A stretch of DNA of 64,000 nucleotides from Antarcticibacterium arcticum (lineage in GTDB: Bacteria; Bacteroidota; Bacteroidia; Flavobacteriales; Flavobacteriaceae), in the NCBI RefSeq assembly GCF_007993795.1, contig NZ_CP042476.1, positions 496,001-560,000 of the forward strand, given 5' to 3'. Shown piece by piece: positions 34,721 through 43,526 of the stretch. The position numbers and the translations under genes were made by a program. The notes beneath the pieces are model-generated. The model saw only the letters and a list, made by a program, of their open reading frames with translations, was not told the DNA's origin and did not search any database. The number at the start of each line of letters is the position of its first letter. Positions within the stretch are counted from its first letter, which is position 1.

Positions 34721-35107
34721 ATGAATTTCATGAAAAGAAACCTGATGTATTTATTGGTAGCAATATTCTCCTTTAATTTTATTTCCTGCAATTCAAAGGA
34801 AGATAAAAGGGAAGTTACCGTAATAAAGGTAGACGAGGCCAAAACAATTTTAGCAGAAGACCCCAATGTAATTATCCTGGATGTAAGAACCCCGGAGGAA
34901 TTTCAGGAAGGACATATTGAAGGGGCGGTGCTCATCAACTTTTTTGATGATAATTTTGAACAGCAGGTAGCTATGTTGGATAAAGATAAACCTGTAGTAA
35001 TATATTGCAGAAGTGGGAACCGAAGTAACAAAGCGGGTAAAATTCTAACCGACTTAGGTTTTTCTGAGATCTATGATATGGAAGATGGATATGTGGGCTG
35101 GGAATAA
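34721..35107 (+). CDS. Rhodanese-domain lipoprotein
   Basis: 128 residues (an ATG at 34730 is also possible). SPII signal with lipobox FISC (Cys23), so anchored in the envelope. One rhodanese domain: DVRTPEEFQEGHIEGAV, active-site loop CRSGNRS with Cys96, then GYVGWE at the end. A six-residue loop fits sulfur transfer. It lies 68 bp after tauE, possibly on the same transcript; TATCTTTA near 34706 could be a separate -7 box. Confidence 0.88.
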   Translation: MNFMKRNLMYLLVAIFSFNFISCNSKEDKREVTVIKVDEAKTILAEDPNVIILDVRTPEEFQEGHIEGAVLINFFDDNFEQQVAMLDKDKPVVIYCRSGNRSNKAGKILTDLGFSEIYDMEDGYVGWE

Positions 35108-35202
35108 TATTTCAGATAAATGTTTTCCGGTTTTGATTGCTTTATTTCCGAATAATTAAATTCTTATACTGATGGGGGCTACTATCCTCCTTCATTTCAC
35201 TG

Positions 35203-35247
35203 TGTAACTTAGGTTACATATTTCCTTCTTCCCCCGTTGTATCTTCG
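35203..35247 (+). promoter_or_regulatory. Sulfur-island palindrome B plus -7 box (TlpA)
   Basis: TGTAAC-TTAG-GTTACA (35203-35218, centre 35210.5), perfect arms. TATCTTCG (35240-35247), one mismatch from TAnnTTTG, begins 29.5 bp from the centre. Start near 35251, leader about 57 nt. Confidence 0.7.
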
Positions 35248-35307
35248 TAATCTGCCGGAAAAAGGTAATATACCCTTCCGGGTCTCAATAAATAACGATC
35301 ATCACAT

Positions 35308-35901
35308 ATGAATAAGAAAACCAAAAAAAACCTCATAGAATATGGATTGATTGCGGCGGTAATGGCTGTTTTATATTTTTCCGGCCTACATACAGAGGTG
35401 TTGGGATTTCTTCAAAGGGGCATACTTGCCACCGGTGTGATGAATCCTGAACTGGAAATGGCCGGCCCCGAAAAGAAGGAGGAGTCACGGCCAGTAGCCG
35501 ATTTTAATTTAAAACTTATAGACACAAAAGGGGGACAAACCAGCATGGAAGATCTAAGGGGAAAAGTAATTTTCTTTAATATCTGGGCCACCTGGTGTCC
35601 ACCCTGTATTGCTGAAATGCCGGGTATAAATAAGCTTTACAATGAAGTTGATAAAGAAGAGGTTGCATTTATTATGTTATCTGTAGATCAGGATTTTCAA
35701 AAAGCTATAGATTTCCATCGCAAGAAGGGGTATAATTTTGAAGTTTACAAAGTTGATGGTGCCTTACCCCAAATGTATTATACTCAAAGTATTCCAACTA
35801 CGTATGTAATTGACTCCCGTGGCAATCTTGCACTTACCCATATGGGGATGGGCGATTATGATACTGCTAAATTTAAAGAGTTTCTTTCCTCTTTAAAATA
35901 G
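35308..35901 (+). CDS. TlpA-family thiol:disulfide oxidoreductase
   Basis: 197 residues. N-terminal uncleaved membrane anchor (residues about 10-25), then an AhpC/TSA-like thioredoxin fold with active site WATWCPPC. SIPTTYVIDSRGN carries the cis-proline. It acts in the periplasm, for example reducing apocytochrome c cysteines or thiol acceptors of sulfur enzymes. Its promoter has the island palindrome, and it precedes a c-type cytochrome gene, which fits a maturation role. Confidence 0.9.
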   Translation: MNKKTKKNLIEYGLIAAVMAVLYFSGLHTEVLGFLQRGILATGVMNPELEMAGPEKKEESRPVADFNLKLIDTKGGQTSMEDLRGKVIFFNIWATWCPPCIAEMPGINKLYNEVDKEEVAFIMLSVDQDFQKAIDFHRKKGYNFEVYKVDGALPQMYYTQSIPTTYVIDSRGNLALTHMGMGDYDTAKFKEFLSSLK

Positions 35902-35989
35902 GCAGATAGACCTGTTATAATTTAACATGGCAAAGGAGGGACTTATCTAATTTATTTTCAGTTCAATTTTTTGCGATTTCTGTGGTATA

Positions 35990-36034
35990 TGTAACATATG
36001 TTACCCGGTAATTATAAAAGAAAATTTATGTTTG
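35990..36034 (+). promoter_or_regulatory. Sulfur-island palindrome C plus -7 box (dihaem cytochrome)
   Basis: TGTAAC-ATAT-GTTACC (35990-36005, centre 35997.5) and a perfect box TATGTTTG (36027-36034) at 29.5 bp. Start near 36038, leader about 98 nt. Confidence 0.75.
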
Positions 36035-36135
36035 TTACAGGGATTTTAAATTCCTGATTTAAAACATAATAGGGTGGAGGTAAAATTTCAAAATATTCGC
36101 TTTGCCTTGTTCAGTTTGTCGCAAATTAAATCGTA

Positions 36136-37173
36136 ATGAATAAATTCTCAAGCCTCGTAAAATCGGTGACCTACTTGTTTGGGGCAGTAATTGCCCTTAT
36201 TATGGTGGTTTTTATTGGTGTTTTTATATACCGGGAAAACCCGATGCTTTTTATTAAAAATAAAGTTGCTGAAACATTCGAGGTATGGGCACCGCGCGAT
36301 ATCGAACTTGCCCTTGCCACAGGTTTTGGCAATAATGAGGTAGAATACGGGTATCATTTGATAACTGATAGTCCCAATAGGATGGGCCCCGGGGCTGAAG
36401 ATCCAAAAATGAGATATGCAGGCAACAATCTTGCCTGTGCCAACTGTCATCTGGAAGCCGCTACCAAGCCGGGATCTGCTTCGTGGATAGGTATTACGGA
36501 ACGTTTTCCGCAGTTCAGCAACAGGTCAAATAAGGAGAGTACCCTGGAAGACAGGATAAACGGCTGTATGGAACGTAGTATGGACGGGCAAAAACTTCCG
36601 GATGATTCCAGGGAAATGAAAGCCATTCTTGCTTATATGAATTGGCTTAGTAATGATGTTCCCCCAGAGCGGAAGGATGAATATAAAGGTTTCCCCAAAA
36701 TTAATTTGCCCGATGTTGCCGTTAACCTGGAAACCGGCGCAGCTTTATACCGGGTTGAATGTGCCAGCTGCCACGGAAATAATGGCGAAGGTATTAAAAA
36801 GCCAGGATCTCCTAATGGGTATTTGTACCCACCCCTTTGGGGTGAAGACAGTTTTAATGACGGGGCGGGTATGCACCGAGTTATTACAGCAGCCAGTTTT
36901 ATAAAAGGGAATATGCCGTTTGGAGAAGCCACCCTGGAAAATCCAAAATTGACTGATGAGGAGGCATATCATCTTGCAGGATATATTAATAGTTTTAAAA
37001 GGCCTCAAAAAAGAAATAAAGAAAATGATTTCCCGGACAGGAAATTAAAACCCGTATCAACCCCTTATGGCCCCTGGGCCGATGATTTTACAGAGCTTCA
37101 ACATAAGTACGGTCCCTTTCAACCCATTATGGACTTTTATAAAGAAAAGCATAACCTGAATAAAACCCAATAA
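36136..37173 (+). CDS. TsdA-like dihaem cytochrome c (thiosulfate dehydrogenase type)
   Basis: 345 residues. N-terminal membrane anchor (residues 13-31). Two CXXCH haem sites: CANCH 101-105 and CASCH 209-213. Between them, INGCMERSMDGQKLP and SREMKAILAYMNWLS match the TsdA consensus. Cys144 in the first of these is the candidate axial Cys ligand of haem 1, a hallmark of TsdA. TsdA interconverts thiosulfate and tetrathionate in the periplasm. The family call is strong; the reaction direction is not known. Confidence 0.9.
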   Translation: MNKFSSLVKSVTYLFGAVIALIMVVFIGVFIYRENPMLFIKNKVAETFEVWAPRDIELALATGFGNNEVEYGYHLITDSPNRMGPGAEDPKMRYAGNNLACANCHLEAATKPGSASWIGITERFPQFSNRSNKESTLEDRINGCMERSMDGQKLPDDSREMKAILAYMNWLSNDVPPERKDEYKGFPKINLPDVAVNLETGAALYRVECASCHGNNGEGIKKPGSPNGYLYPPLWGEDSFNDGAGMHRVITAASFIKGNMPFGEATLENPKLTDEEAYHLAGYINSFKRPQKRNKENDFPDRKLKPVSTPYGPWADDFTELQHKYGPFQPIMDFYKEKHNLNKTQ

Positions 37174-37227
37174 GATCCTAGGAGGACATGGATTTAGAAA
37201 AGTGACAGATATCTTTCTTCGGCTATC

Positions 37228-37272
37228 AAAAAAAACCTCTCACCGCTTTTTACATTGAGAGGTTTAATTTTT
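37228..37272. terminator. Bidirectional terminator between convergent genes
   Basis: Stem AAACCTCTCA/TGAGAGGTTT (37233-37242 with 37256-37265), a 13-nt loop, A-run on the left and T-run on the right. It serves the cytochrome gene (+) and the SoxB-like gene (-). Confidence 0.75.
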
Positions 37273-37287
37273 CTATTAATCTAATAT

Positions 37288-38940
37288 TTACTGGAACTTG
37301 TAATCTGTCCCGGGAACAGTAGAAAATGAGTTTTGGCCTAAATAATCGCAATAGGCACGTTTATCAAGTTTTGGAGCCACCGGGGAATTCTTTTGCAAAT
37401 ATTCCTCAACGACTTCGTGAATAGTATAATCCTTAACCTCAATATCTTTTACATTAGGCATTCGGCAAAGGTTATCTTTAGGATCGCCGGGGCGAACACA
37501 GGCTGAAATTGTATAATACTGGTCATCCTTCATTTCCTCACCTTTTACTTTAACAGATTTAATGCGCTCTCCCTTTGGATTCTGGGAGTTAAAATCAACT
37601 TCCATCCCTGAAAAACGCACCAGCCAGCCGCCAAATCTCTCGGTTGAAACCTGGGCAAATGCATTGTGCATTTCCTTTTCCAGCCAGTTCTTGATTTGTT
37701 TTCCGGTTGCCTTTCCGGTTTTAACTTTTTCGTCTACCGGAATTAAATTCCACAAGTTTGCGCGGGTAATAGGAGCGGGTTTTCCATCTACCGGCACAAC
37801 AGGGTTTCCAAACCTAAAACCATTGGAAATGGATATGTCTGCTCCTGTCTTCCATCTGGCAGCATCGGTGATCATATTATCCATTGGATTTTCAACTGTA
37901 AGATATCTGTAAATAGGTGTATTGGTATATCCTACAACGGTTTCCAAATGTTCCTTATAGGGTGCTTTGGCTTTTTCCACAAGTTCAGCGATTAAAGGAT
38001 CTGCTTTATAAACCTCGGGATCAACGTCCATAAGTTCATATTCCTCTCTTACTATTTTTCCGTTTAAAAAGTAAAGGTCCAGTTTCCCTACAAAGGACCC
38101 AAATGCTCCCGGCTCGGTCACTTTTGCATATTTTCCCTCTATAGGCTTACGTATACGTTCGTGGGTATCATTCCCCAAAATATATTCAACATCGGCCACT
38201 ATTGGGTTGTTGGACAGTTCCACCTGCTTAAAGATCCCAATATGGGTTACCAGGAAAAGCGCGTCTACTTTTTCTTCGTGTTTTACCTTTTTAATAAGGT
38301 CTTTTACACTGTCATCTATTCCGCTAAAATTGATCCCTTCGCTAAAGATTGGATTCTGCCGAATGGGAACATCGGGGTCATTAATCCCTATAAAACCAAG
38401 TTTTACTCCACCAATTTCCTGTATCCAGTAAGGTGGGAAAAGTTCCTTTTGATCCTCCTCATGGTACATATTTTGGGCAATAACAGGGGTTTCAAATGCT
38501 GTCATTACCTCCATCATCACATCCTTCCCATAAACCACTTCCCAGTTACCCGGAATTATCAGGTCAAAATCCATATTTTTTATAATATCGGGAAAAATTG
38601 ATCCCTGCGATAAGGCCGCATAACCACTTCCCTGTATAAGATCCCCGCCATCTACTATAAACGTATTGGGATTTTTAGCTTTCTCTTCTTTGAAAAGTGT
38701 CTGGATATGTGCCAGGCCCCCTCTTTCTTTAAAAACTATACTGTCATTTTCCCAGAAAAGTTCCAGGTGAGGATCCAGCTGCCCGTGAATATCGGCGGTT
38801 TGTAATAAGGTGATCTTTACGGTATCCTGAGCTTGTGTTTTCATTTGGTCTCCATTTTTACCGGTCATTTGCTGGCAGGAACTAAAAATTCCCATGACTA
38901 AAATTGAAAGAGCCAAAAGCCCTGCTTTTTTAATTTTCAT
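37288..38940 (-). CDS. SoxB-like 5'-nucleotidase-family metallohydrolase lipoprotein
   Basis: 550 residues from the ATG at 38940 (an extension to 38988 lacks a signal). Lipobox FSSCQ. Dinuclear metal motifs: ADIHGQLDPH, VDGGDLIQG, IPGNWEVVYG, VTHIG and GNDTHERI. The usual GNHE of 5'-nucleotidases reads GNWE, as in thiosulfohydrolase SoxB (HWE). GFRFGNPV also matches the SoxB C-domain. SoxB releases sulfate from SoxY-bound sulfane sulfur, yet no soxAXYZ genes are in the window, so the acceptor is unclear. It is the last gene of a leftward set with DsrE and DoxX. Confidence 0.85.
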   Translation of the reverse strand: MKIKKAGLLALSILVMGIFSSCQQMTGKNGDQMKTQAQDTVKITLLQTADIHGQLDPHLELFWENDSIVFKERGGLAHIQTLFKEEKAKNPNTFIVDGGDLIQGSGYAALSQGSIFPDIIKNMDFDLIIPGNWEVVYGKDVMMEVMTAFETPVIAQNMYHEEDQKELFPPYWIQEIGGVKLGFIGINDPDVPIRQNPIFSEGINFSGIDDSVKDLIKKVKHEEKVDALFLVTHIGIFKQVELSNNPIVADVEYILGNDTHERIRKPIEGKYAKVTEPGAFGSFVGKLDLYFLNGKIVREEYELMDVDPEVYKADPLIAELVEKAKAPYKEHLETVVGYTNTPIYRYLTVENPMDNMITDAARWKTGADISISNGFRFGNPVVPVDGKPAPITRANLWNLIPVDEKVKTGKATGKQIKNWLEKEMHNAFAQVSTERFGGWLVRFSGMEVDFNSQNPKGERIKSVKVKGEEMKDDQYYTISACVRPGDPKDNLCRMPNVKDIEVKDYTIHEVVEEYLQKNSPVAPKLDKRAYCDYLGQNSFSTVPGTDYKFQ

Positions 38941-39018
38941 ATTTTTTATTGTGTTTTCAGTGCTTCTATGCAATTTGCATTTCCTCACTGTTTTAAATAA
39001 TATTTTGGCCTATAGAAT

Positions 39019-39438
39019 TTAAAGTCCTAAACTGTAATATCCTTTTTTCTGAAGCTGAAAATTATACAGGATCCCGTTTTCAACGACCTCAAATTCCGCC
39101 GGAATTTCCCCGGCATCAACTCCGAATTTTTTCATTGAAAATCCGCAGGCAATTAACTTAACGCCCGCTTCTTTGGCCTCAGTTAAAAAATCTTTCATTT
39201 TCTCCTTATCTGTAAGTAAGGTAATATCCTGGCCGCATATAATTGCCTGGTAATCCCCGAAATTTTCTCCGTCTTCCTCTTTTAAGGATCTGGCAGTAAG
39301 AATAATAGGTTTTAATTGGTCTACTTTTTTAGTAAGTACAACATAATTGTTCTGTGTATTTATAGTTTCCTGTGCATTTACAGGATTTGTTATCAACATT
39401 AGAACAAATGCAAGGCTGCTTAAAAATAATGTTTTCAT
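39019..39438 (-). CDS. Exported DsrE-family protein
   Basis: 139 residues. A signal peptide (cleavage near VNAQE) leads to a DsrE/F-like Rossmann fold: YQAIICGQDITLL, then AKEAGVKLIACGFSMKKFGV. The second Cys (LIACG) sits where DsrE proteins carry the persulfide-accepting cysteine. Periplasmic location is unusual for DsrE but common in Bacteroidota sulfur clusters. It is followed by the SoxB-like gene; a sulfur-carrier role is inferred. Confidence 0.87.
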   Translation of the reverse strand: MKTLFLSSLAFVLMLITNPVNAQETINTQNNYVVLTKKVDQLKPIILTARSLKEEDGENFGDYQAIICGQDITLLTDKEKMKDFLTEAKEAGVKLIACGFSMKKFGVDAGEIPAEFEVVENGILYNFQLQKKGYYSLGL

Positions 39439-39440
39439 AG

Positions 39441-39878
39441 TTATTTAATTTTTTGACCCAGGTCTGCCTGTGCCGGTTTCATAATTTTTTGTGAGTTAAA
39501 GTCATTGAGTATAAAGAACAGGAGTCCCCCCATGATGGCAATATTTTTAAAAAGGGGTCCAAGGGAATTTATTTGTCCCACCTGTACGGTAATAGTAATG
39601 GGTATTAATACCAGTCCCAGGATTGCCGCCGCATAACGGGTCCTGAAACCAATTAAGAGGGATATTCCCGCCAGGAGCATTACGATCCCGGATAGGATTA
39701 CAAGATATTCAGGATTACCTACTGCATAGGCCATCCCCTTTAAACTTGCCTTATCCATTTTATTTACGGTTCCTTCTACATTCAATAGATGGTTGGATCC
39801 TGCCACAAGAAATATCCCGCTAAGCATTATCCTAAGTATTCTTATTGAAGTATTGGTAACCAAAATCTGGTTTTTCAT
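39441..39878 (-). CDS. DoxX-family membrane protein
   Basis: 145 residues, four membrane helices. The first helix contains RIMLSGIFLVAGSNHLL and the second part LLAGISLLIGFRTRYAAAILG, as in DoxX. DoxX/DoxD proteins take electrons from thiosulfate or act on redox stress in the inner membrane. It ends 2 bp before the DsrE gene. It probably belongs to the transcript started at palindrome D. Confidence 0.88.
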   Translation of the reverse strand: MKNQILVTNTSIRILRIMLSGIFLVAGSNHLLNVEGTVNKMDKASLKGMAYAVGNPEYLVILSGIVMLLAGISLLIGFRTRYAAAILGLVLIPITITVQVGQINSLGPLFKNIAIMGGLLFFILNDFNSQKIMKPAQADLGQKIK

Positions 39879-39994
39879 TGAATAGAGTTTATTGAGTTTT
39901 AATTTGGATCCTGCGCAGTGCTATACTTTACGGGAAACAATAGATTTAAAATTTTTCCGGAATCTTATGTCATCCGGCAATCAATAATTATTAT

Positions 39995-40354
39995 CTAAAC
40001 AATTTTGGGAGGGGGGTAAAAACGATCCCTGAAAATTTTTGGGGGTGTTGGAGAGGTATAAGGGTAATGCTGAAAAGTATGCTTAACAAATATATATTCC
40101 CATTGCACTTCTTCAAAATGAAATGGGGCATTGCAAAATGAATCTATAGCAATGGTTAAAGAGGGTGAAGCCGGTAATAGGTCAGCCAAAACACCATTTT
40201 CATCAAAACCCGCTTTTTGCTTTTCACAAAACGGATTCACATAGGACATCTCACCGGAATCCAGAATAAAACCAAGTACTTTGGAATCCATCATCAGGAA
40301 TTTTCCGAAGAAAACAAAAGCGAAAAAAATTGCTATGTAAGGTTTTAGATCCAT
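39995..40354 (-). CDS. Small anchored hypothetical protein with YPPP tail
   Basis: 119 residues from the ATG at 40354. The longer frame to 40399 would begin upstream of the promoter (-7 box 40370-40363) and is rejected. One N-terminal hydrophobic segment (YIAIFFAFVFFGKFL), then a soluble part with two Cys (NPFCEK, DSFCNAPF) and a C-terminus rich in aromatic residues ending RFYPPPKIV. No function recognised. As the first gene under palindrome D, ahead of DoxX, DsrE and SoxB-like genes, it is a candidate new sulfur-pathway component. Confidence 0.65.
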   Translation of the reverse strand: MDLKPYIAIFFAFVFFGKFLMMDSKVLGFILDSGEMSYVNPFCEKQKAGFDENGVLADLLPASPSLTIAIDSFCNAPFHFEEVQWEYIFVKHTFQHYPYTSPTPPKIFRDRFYPPPKIV

Positions 40355-40362
40355 TGTGAGGC

Positions 40363-40407
40363 CAAATATAAAATTTGAGAACGATAAGAACTGTGACATT
40401 TGTTACA
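40363..40407 (-). promoter_or_regulatory. Sulfur-island palindrome D plus -7 box (leftward)
   Basis: TGTGAC-ATTT-GTTACA (40392-40407, centre 40399.5). Perfect box TATATTTG on the minus strand from 40370 to 40363, 29.5 bp from the centre. The start near 40359 leaves only about 5 nt before the ATG at 40354. Confidence 0.75.
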
Positions 40408-40444
40408 TAAGGGAATTTTATGCAGATTATTAAATGATGAGGAA

Positions 40445-40489
40445 CGTAACTTTTGTTACTGAAACTGAAGTAAGGTTTAAGGACTTTTG
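40445..40489 (+). promoter_or_regulatory. Sulfur-island palindrome E plus -7 box (porin/MFS)
   Basis: CGTAAC-TTTT-GTTACT (40445-40460, centre 40452.5) and GACTTTTG (40482-40489), one mismatch from TAnnTTTG, at 29.5 bp. It is back to back with palindrome D, only 53 bp between centres. Start near 40493. Confidence 0.7.
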
Positions 40490-40517
40490 CATCTTAATTT
40501 ATCCATAATCCTACTTC

Positions 40518-41888
40518 ATGACTTTCCGAGATCAACTACTCATTATTTTATTTTTAAATATAAGCTTTGCCGGTTTTCCACAACATGACCCTGTTTCAGG
40601 TGATTCAGAAACCGGGCAACTAAAAGATATTTTCACCAATGCACACCTGCACGGCCATTTTCGTAATTATTTTATGAGCACCCATAATAAAGGGGAACTA
40701 AAGGATTATTATACAAATGCCACCGGGGGTGCTATTGGGTTTACCACAGGAAATTATAAAGGCTTCGAGATTGGGGTAAAAGGGATCTTTACTTACAAGA
40801 CCTTTGGAAACGATCTGGGAATGGAAGACCCCGTTACCGGAAAAAATTCAAAATGGGAATATGAGCTGTATGACGTTTTAAACCAGGGAAATTTCCGCGA
40901 CCTTGATCGTCTGGAAGAGCTATTTCTAAGATATCGCTTTGGAAGCTCGTATGTGAGTTTTGGAAAGTTAGAGACCGAATATACCCCGCTGCTCAATCAC
41001 AGTGATGGCAGAATGAAACCTTTTGCACACAGGGGCGGTTGGGCTCATTTGAATTTGACCCCGCAACACCAGGTAAATCTGGGTTGGTTGAGTGGGATCT
41101 CACCACGGGCGACTACAGAGTGGTTTTCTATTGAAGAAGGGATTGGCCTTTTCTATAATGGATTCCAGCGAAATGGTGAGCTTGCTGAATACCATGAACA
41201 TTATCCGTCTTCGGGCATTGGGATCGCCAACTACAACTTTCAGCATGAAATTTTTAAGTTGAAGTTTTATGATATTTATATAGATAAATTCCTCAATTCT
41301 GCCTGGGCTGAAGTGGGGGTAGATTTTAATAATTTTAATCTGGGCCTGCAGTATGTATATCAAACACCTTTATCCTATAATGGGGACTTGCACTATGAGA
41401 ACAGGTATATACAACCAGATGAGAATGGCCAGGTGTTAAGTTCACAGTTGGGTTGGAAAAACGACCGACTAAATTTTGCTTTTGCCTATACGCATGCATT
41501 TGATTCAGGGCGGTTTTTATTTCCCAAGGAATTGGGGCGGGATCATTTTTTCACCTCCATACCACGGTCGCGTTTGGAAGGGCTGGGGAATGTAAATGTA
41601 TATACCGTGAAGGCAGCATACCTGCCCGTAAAAGATCTCCATCTTGGAGTGGAACTGCAGCAGATCAAGGGGGCCGATGCCGGGGTTTTTAAATTCAACA
41701 AATATAATGTAGATGAATCCTTTCAGGTAAATTCACACGTGCGCTACGATGCCTCAGGATTTTTCAAAGGTTTAAGTTTTGATTTGTTATGGGTGTATCG
41801 TGAAAATCAAAATATGCTGGACGCCCAGAGCATTTTTAATAAAAGCAATTTTAATCAGCTCAATTTTGTAACTAATTTTTACTTTTAA
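40518..41888 (+). CDS. Outer-membrane porin, OprD-like
   Basis: 456 residues. Signal peptide (LLIILFLNISFAGFPQ), then alternating beta strands typical of an 18-strand barrel, ending NFVTNFYF with a terminal Phe as expected for BAM recognition. FRNYFMSTHNKGELKDYYTNA resembles the OprD-family start. It is followed after 15 bp by an MFS carrier, so the two probably form one uptake route through both membranes. The sulfur-island promoter suggests an anionic sulfur substrate (inference). Confidence 0.8.
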   Translation: MTFRDQLLIILFLNISFAGFPQHDPVSGDSETGQLKDIFTNAHLHGHFRNYFMSTHNKGELKDYYTNATGGAIGFTTGNYKGFEIGVKGIFTYKTFGNDLGMEDPVTGKNSKWEYELYDVLNQGNFRDLDRLEELFLRYRFGSSYVSFGKLETEYTPLLNHSDGRMKPFAHRGGWAHLNLTPQHQVNLGWLSGISPRATTEWFSIEEGIGLFYNGFQRNGELAEYHEHYPSSGIGIANYNFQHEIFKLKFYDIYIDKFLNSAWAEVGVDFNNFNLGLQYVYQTPLSYNGDLHYENRYIQPDENGQVLSSQLGWKNDRLNFAFAYTHAFDSGRFLFPKELGRDHFFTSIPRSRLEGLGNVNVYTVKAAYLPVKDLHLGVELQQIKGADAGVFKFNKYNVDESFQVNSHVRYDASGFFKGLSFDLLWVYRENQNMLDAQSIFNKSNFNQLNFVTNFYF

Positions 41889-41903
41889 TCCATAACCGGC
41901 ACT

Positions 41904-43154
41904 ATGGAAAAAATACACCTGGGATTAAAAGAGAACTGGAAGCAATTTACCTTACTGGTACTTGTGAATGCCTTTGTAGGTGGTATGGTAGGCCTGGAAA
42001 GAAGTATCCTTCCGGAAATTGCCGAAAAGGAATTCGGCATTGCCGCCACCAGCGCTATTCTTTCTTTTATTGTAGTATTTGGGATCGTAAAAGCCATCTC
42101 CAATTATTATGCGGGGGCATTGGCAAACCGGTTTGGCCGACGCAATCTACTTATTCTGGGGTGGGTGTTCGCTATTCCAATTCCATTTATTTTAATGTAT
42201 GCTCCCAACTGGAATTGGGTTATTGCGGCCAATGTCCTGCTGGGGATAAACCAGGGTCTTGCCTGGTCCAGCACAGTGGTAATGAAAATTGATCTGGTAG
42301 GCGAAAAACAACGGGGGTTTGCAATGGGACTCAACGAGTTTTCAGGTTATATCGCCGTGGCATTAATTGCATTTCTAACCGGTTATATTGCATCTGAATA
42401 TGGCCTGAGGCCTTATCCTTTTTATTTGGGAATTGTTTTAATGGTGCTTGGGCTATTAACCAGTATTTTACTCATAAAAGATACACGGGGGCATGTAAAA
42501 AAAGAGGAGGGAATTAGTAAACACGCACCTCTTAAAAATATTTTTTGGGATACCACCTGGAAAGATAACACTCTTGGTTCTGTTACCCAGGCGGGACTTA
42601 TAAATAACCTGAATGACGGGATGGCCTGGGGCCTTTTTCCTATCCTGCTGGCCGGTAAGGATTTTAACCTTGAACAAATAGGAATTGTAACAGCAACATA
42701 CCCTGCAGTATGGGGGATGGGGCAATTATTCACAGGAAAAATGGCCGATAAATTTTGCAAAAAAGATATGCTTTTTACCGGTATGCTGTTACAGGCAATT
42801 GTCTTAATTGCGCTGGTTTGGGCAGAGAGTATGTTCCAATACGTGGCATTATCGGCATTGCTGGGTTGGGGCACCGCAATGGTATATCCTACATTTCTGG
42901 CAACTATTGCAGATAATACCCACCCGCTGGACAGGGCCAAAAGCATTGGGATCTTTAGGTTGTGGCGGGATCTTGGATATGCTGTTGGGGCAATCTTAAC
43001 CGGTGTTATATCAGACCTTATAAGTATTGAGGCTTCTATAATAGTTGTGGGATTGCTTACCTTATTTTCTGCAGCGATCATTTATATAAGAATGAAATGC
43101 GGAGAAGGAAGTTCTGTAAGATTATATTCTCTTTTCAGCCGGAATTCCTGCTAG
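41904..43154 (+). CDS. MFS transporter
   Basis: 416 residues, about twelve membrane helices. The MFS signature GALANRFGRRNLL lies between TM2 and TM3, and GKMADKFCKKDML is its counterpart in the second half. LVGEKQRGFAMGLNEFSGY is typical of the drug/anion branch. It is co-transcribed with the porin. Substrate unknown; thiosulfate, sulfite or an organosulfonate are context guesses. Confidence 0.88.
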   Translation: MEKIHLGLKENWKQFTLLVLVNAFVGGMVGLERSILPEIAEKEFGIAATSAILSFIVVFGIVKAISNYYAGALANRFGRRNLLILGWVFAIPIPFILMYAPNWNWVIAANVLLGINQGLAWSSTVVMKIDLVGEKQRGFAMGLNEFSGYIAVALIAFLTGYIASEYGLRPYPFYLGIVLMVLGLLTSILLIKDTRGHVKKEEGISKHAPLKNIFWDTTWKDNTLGSVTQAGLINNLNDGMAWGLFPILLAGKDFNLEQIGIVTATYPAVWGMGQLFTGKMADKFCKKDMLFTGMLLQAIVLIALVWAESMFQYVALSALLGWGTAMVYPTFLATIADNTHPLDRAKSIGIFRLWRDLGYAVGAILTGVISDLISIEASIIVVGLLTLFSAAIIYIRMKCGEGSSVRLYSLFSRNSC

Positions 43155-43465
43155 ATCCTCTTAATTAAATTTACCTAAACCAGCTTAATTCTTCACCTAT
43201 CCCTATAATAAGTGTAGGACCCGTTTGTTTTTATTTTCCAAATGCTGCCCTTAGAAACACCAATTCCTTACCCACTTTTTTGTTTCTGCGGAAGGATTAA
43301 ATCACTTCAGTAAACCTGGGAATACTAGAAATGATGACCCGGGTATATAATTTGTATAATCCAGTTTTCTTCTGAAGAATTTATCGTTCCCCAAATTATT
43401 TATGATGAGGTTGAGGTCTTTACTTATATCACTAATGTGGGGGATGCTCTATAAGTGGATAGCAT
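43155..43465. other. Intergenic region without a gene
   Basis: It lies between the convergent MFS and MBL/rhodanese genes. No ORF with coding character, no palindrome of either class; only AT-rich sequence leading to the hairpin at 43466-43502. Confidence 0.6.
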
Positions 43466-43502
43466 AAAAAAATCCCGGCAACTTTGCAGTTGCCGGGATT
43501 TT
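43466..43502. terminator. Strong intrinsic terminator
   Basis: Perfect 13-bp stem AATCCCGGCAACT/AGTTGCCGGGATT with loop TTGC. A-run on the left gives a U-tract for the leftward MBL/rhodanese gene. The right side has a short T-run, so it may also stop readthrough from the MFS gene. Confidence 0.85.
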
Positions 43503-43526
43503 GAATTATTGGGAAATGTACCCTGA

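Noticed and set aside
39856..39862. GGTAACC palindrome near the DoxX start
   Set aside because: Only 7 bp, inside coding sequence, without the N4 spacer of the motif.
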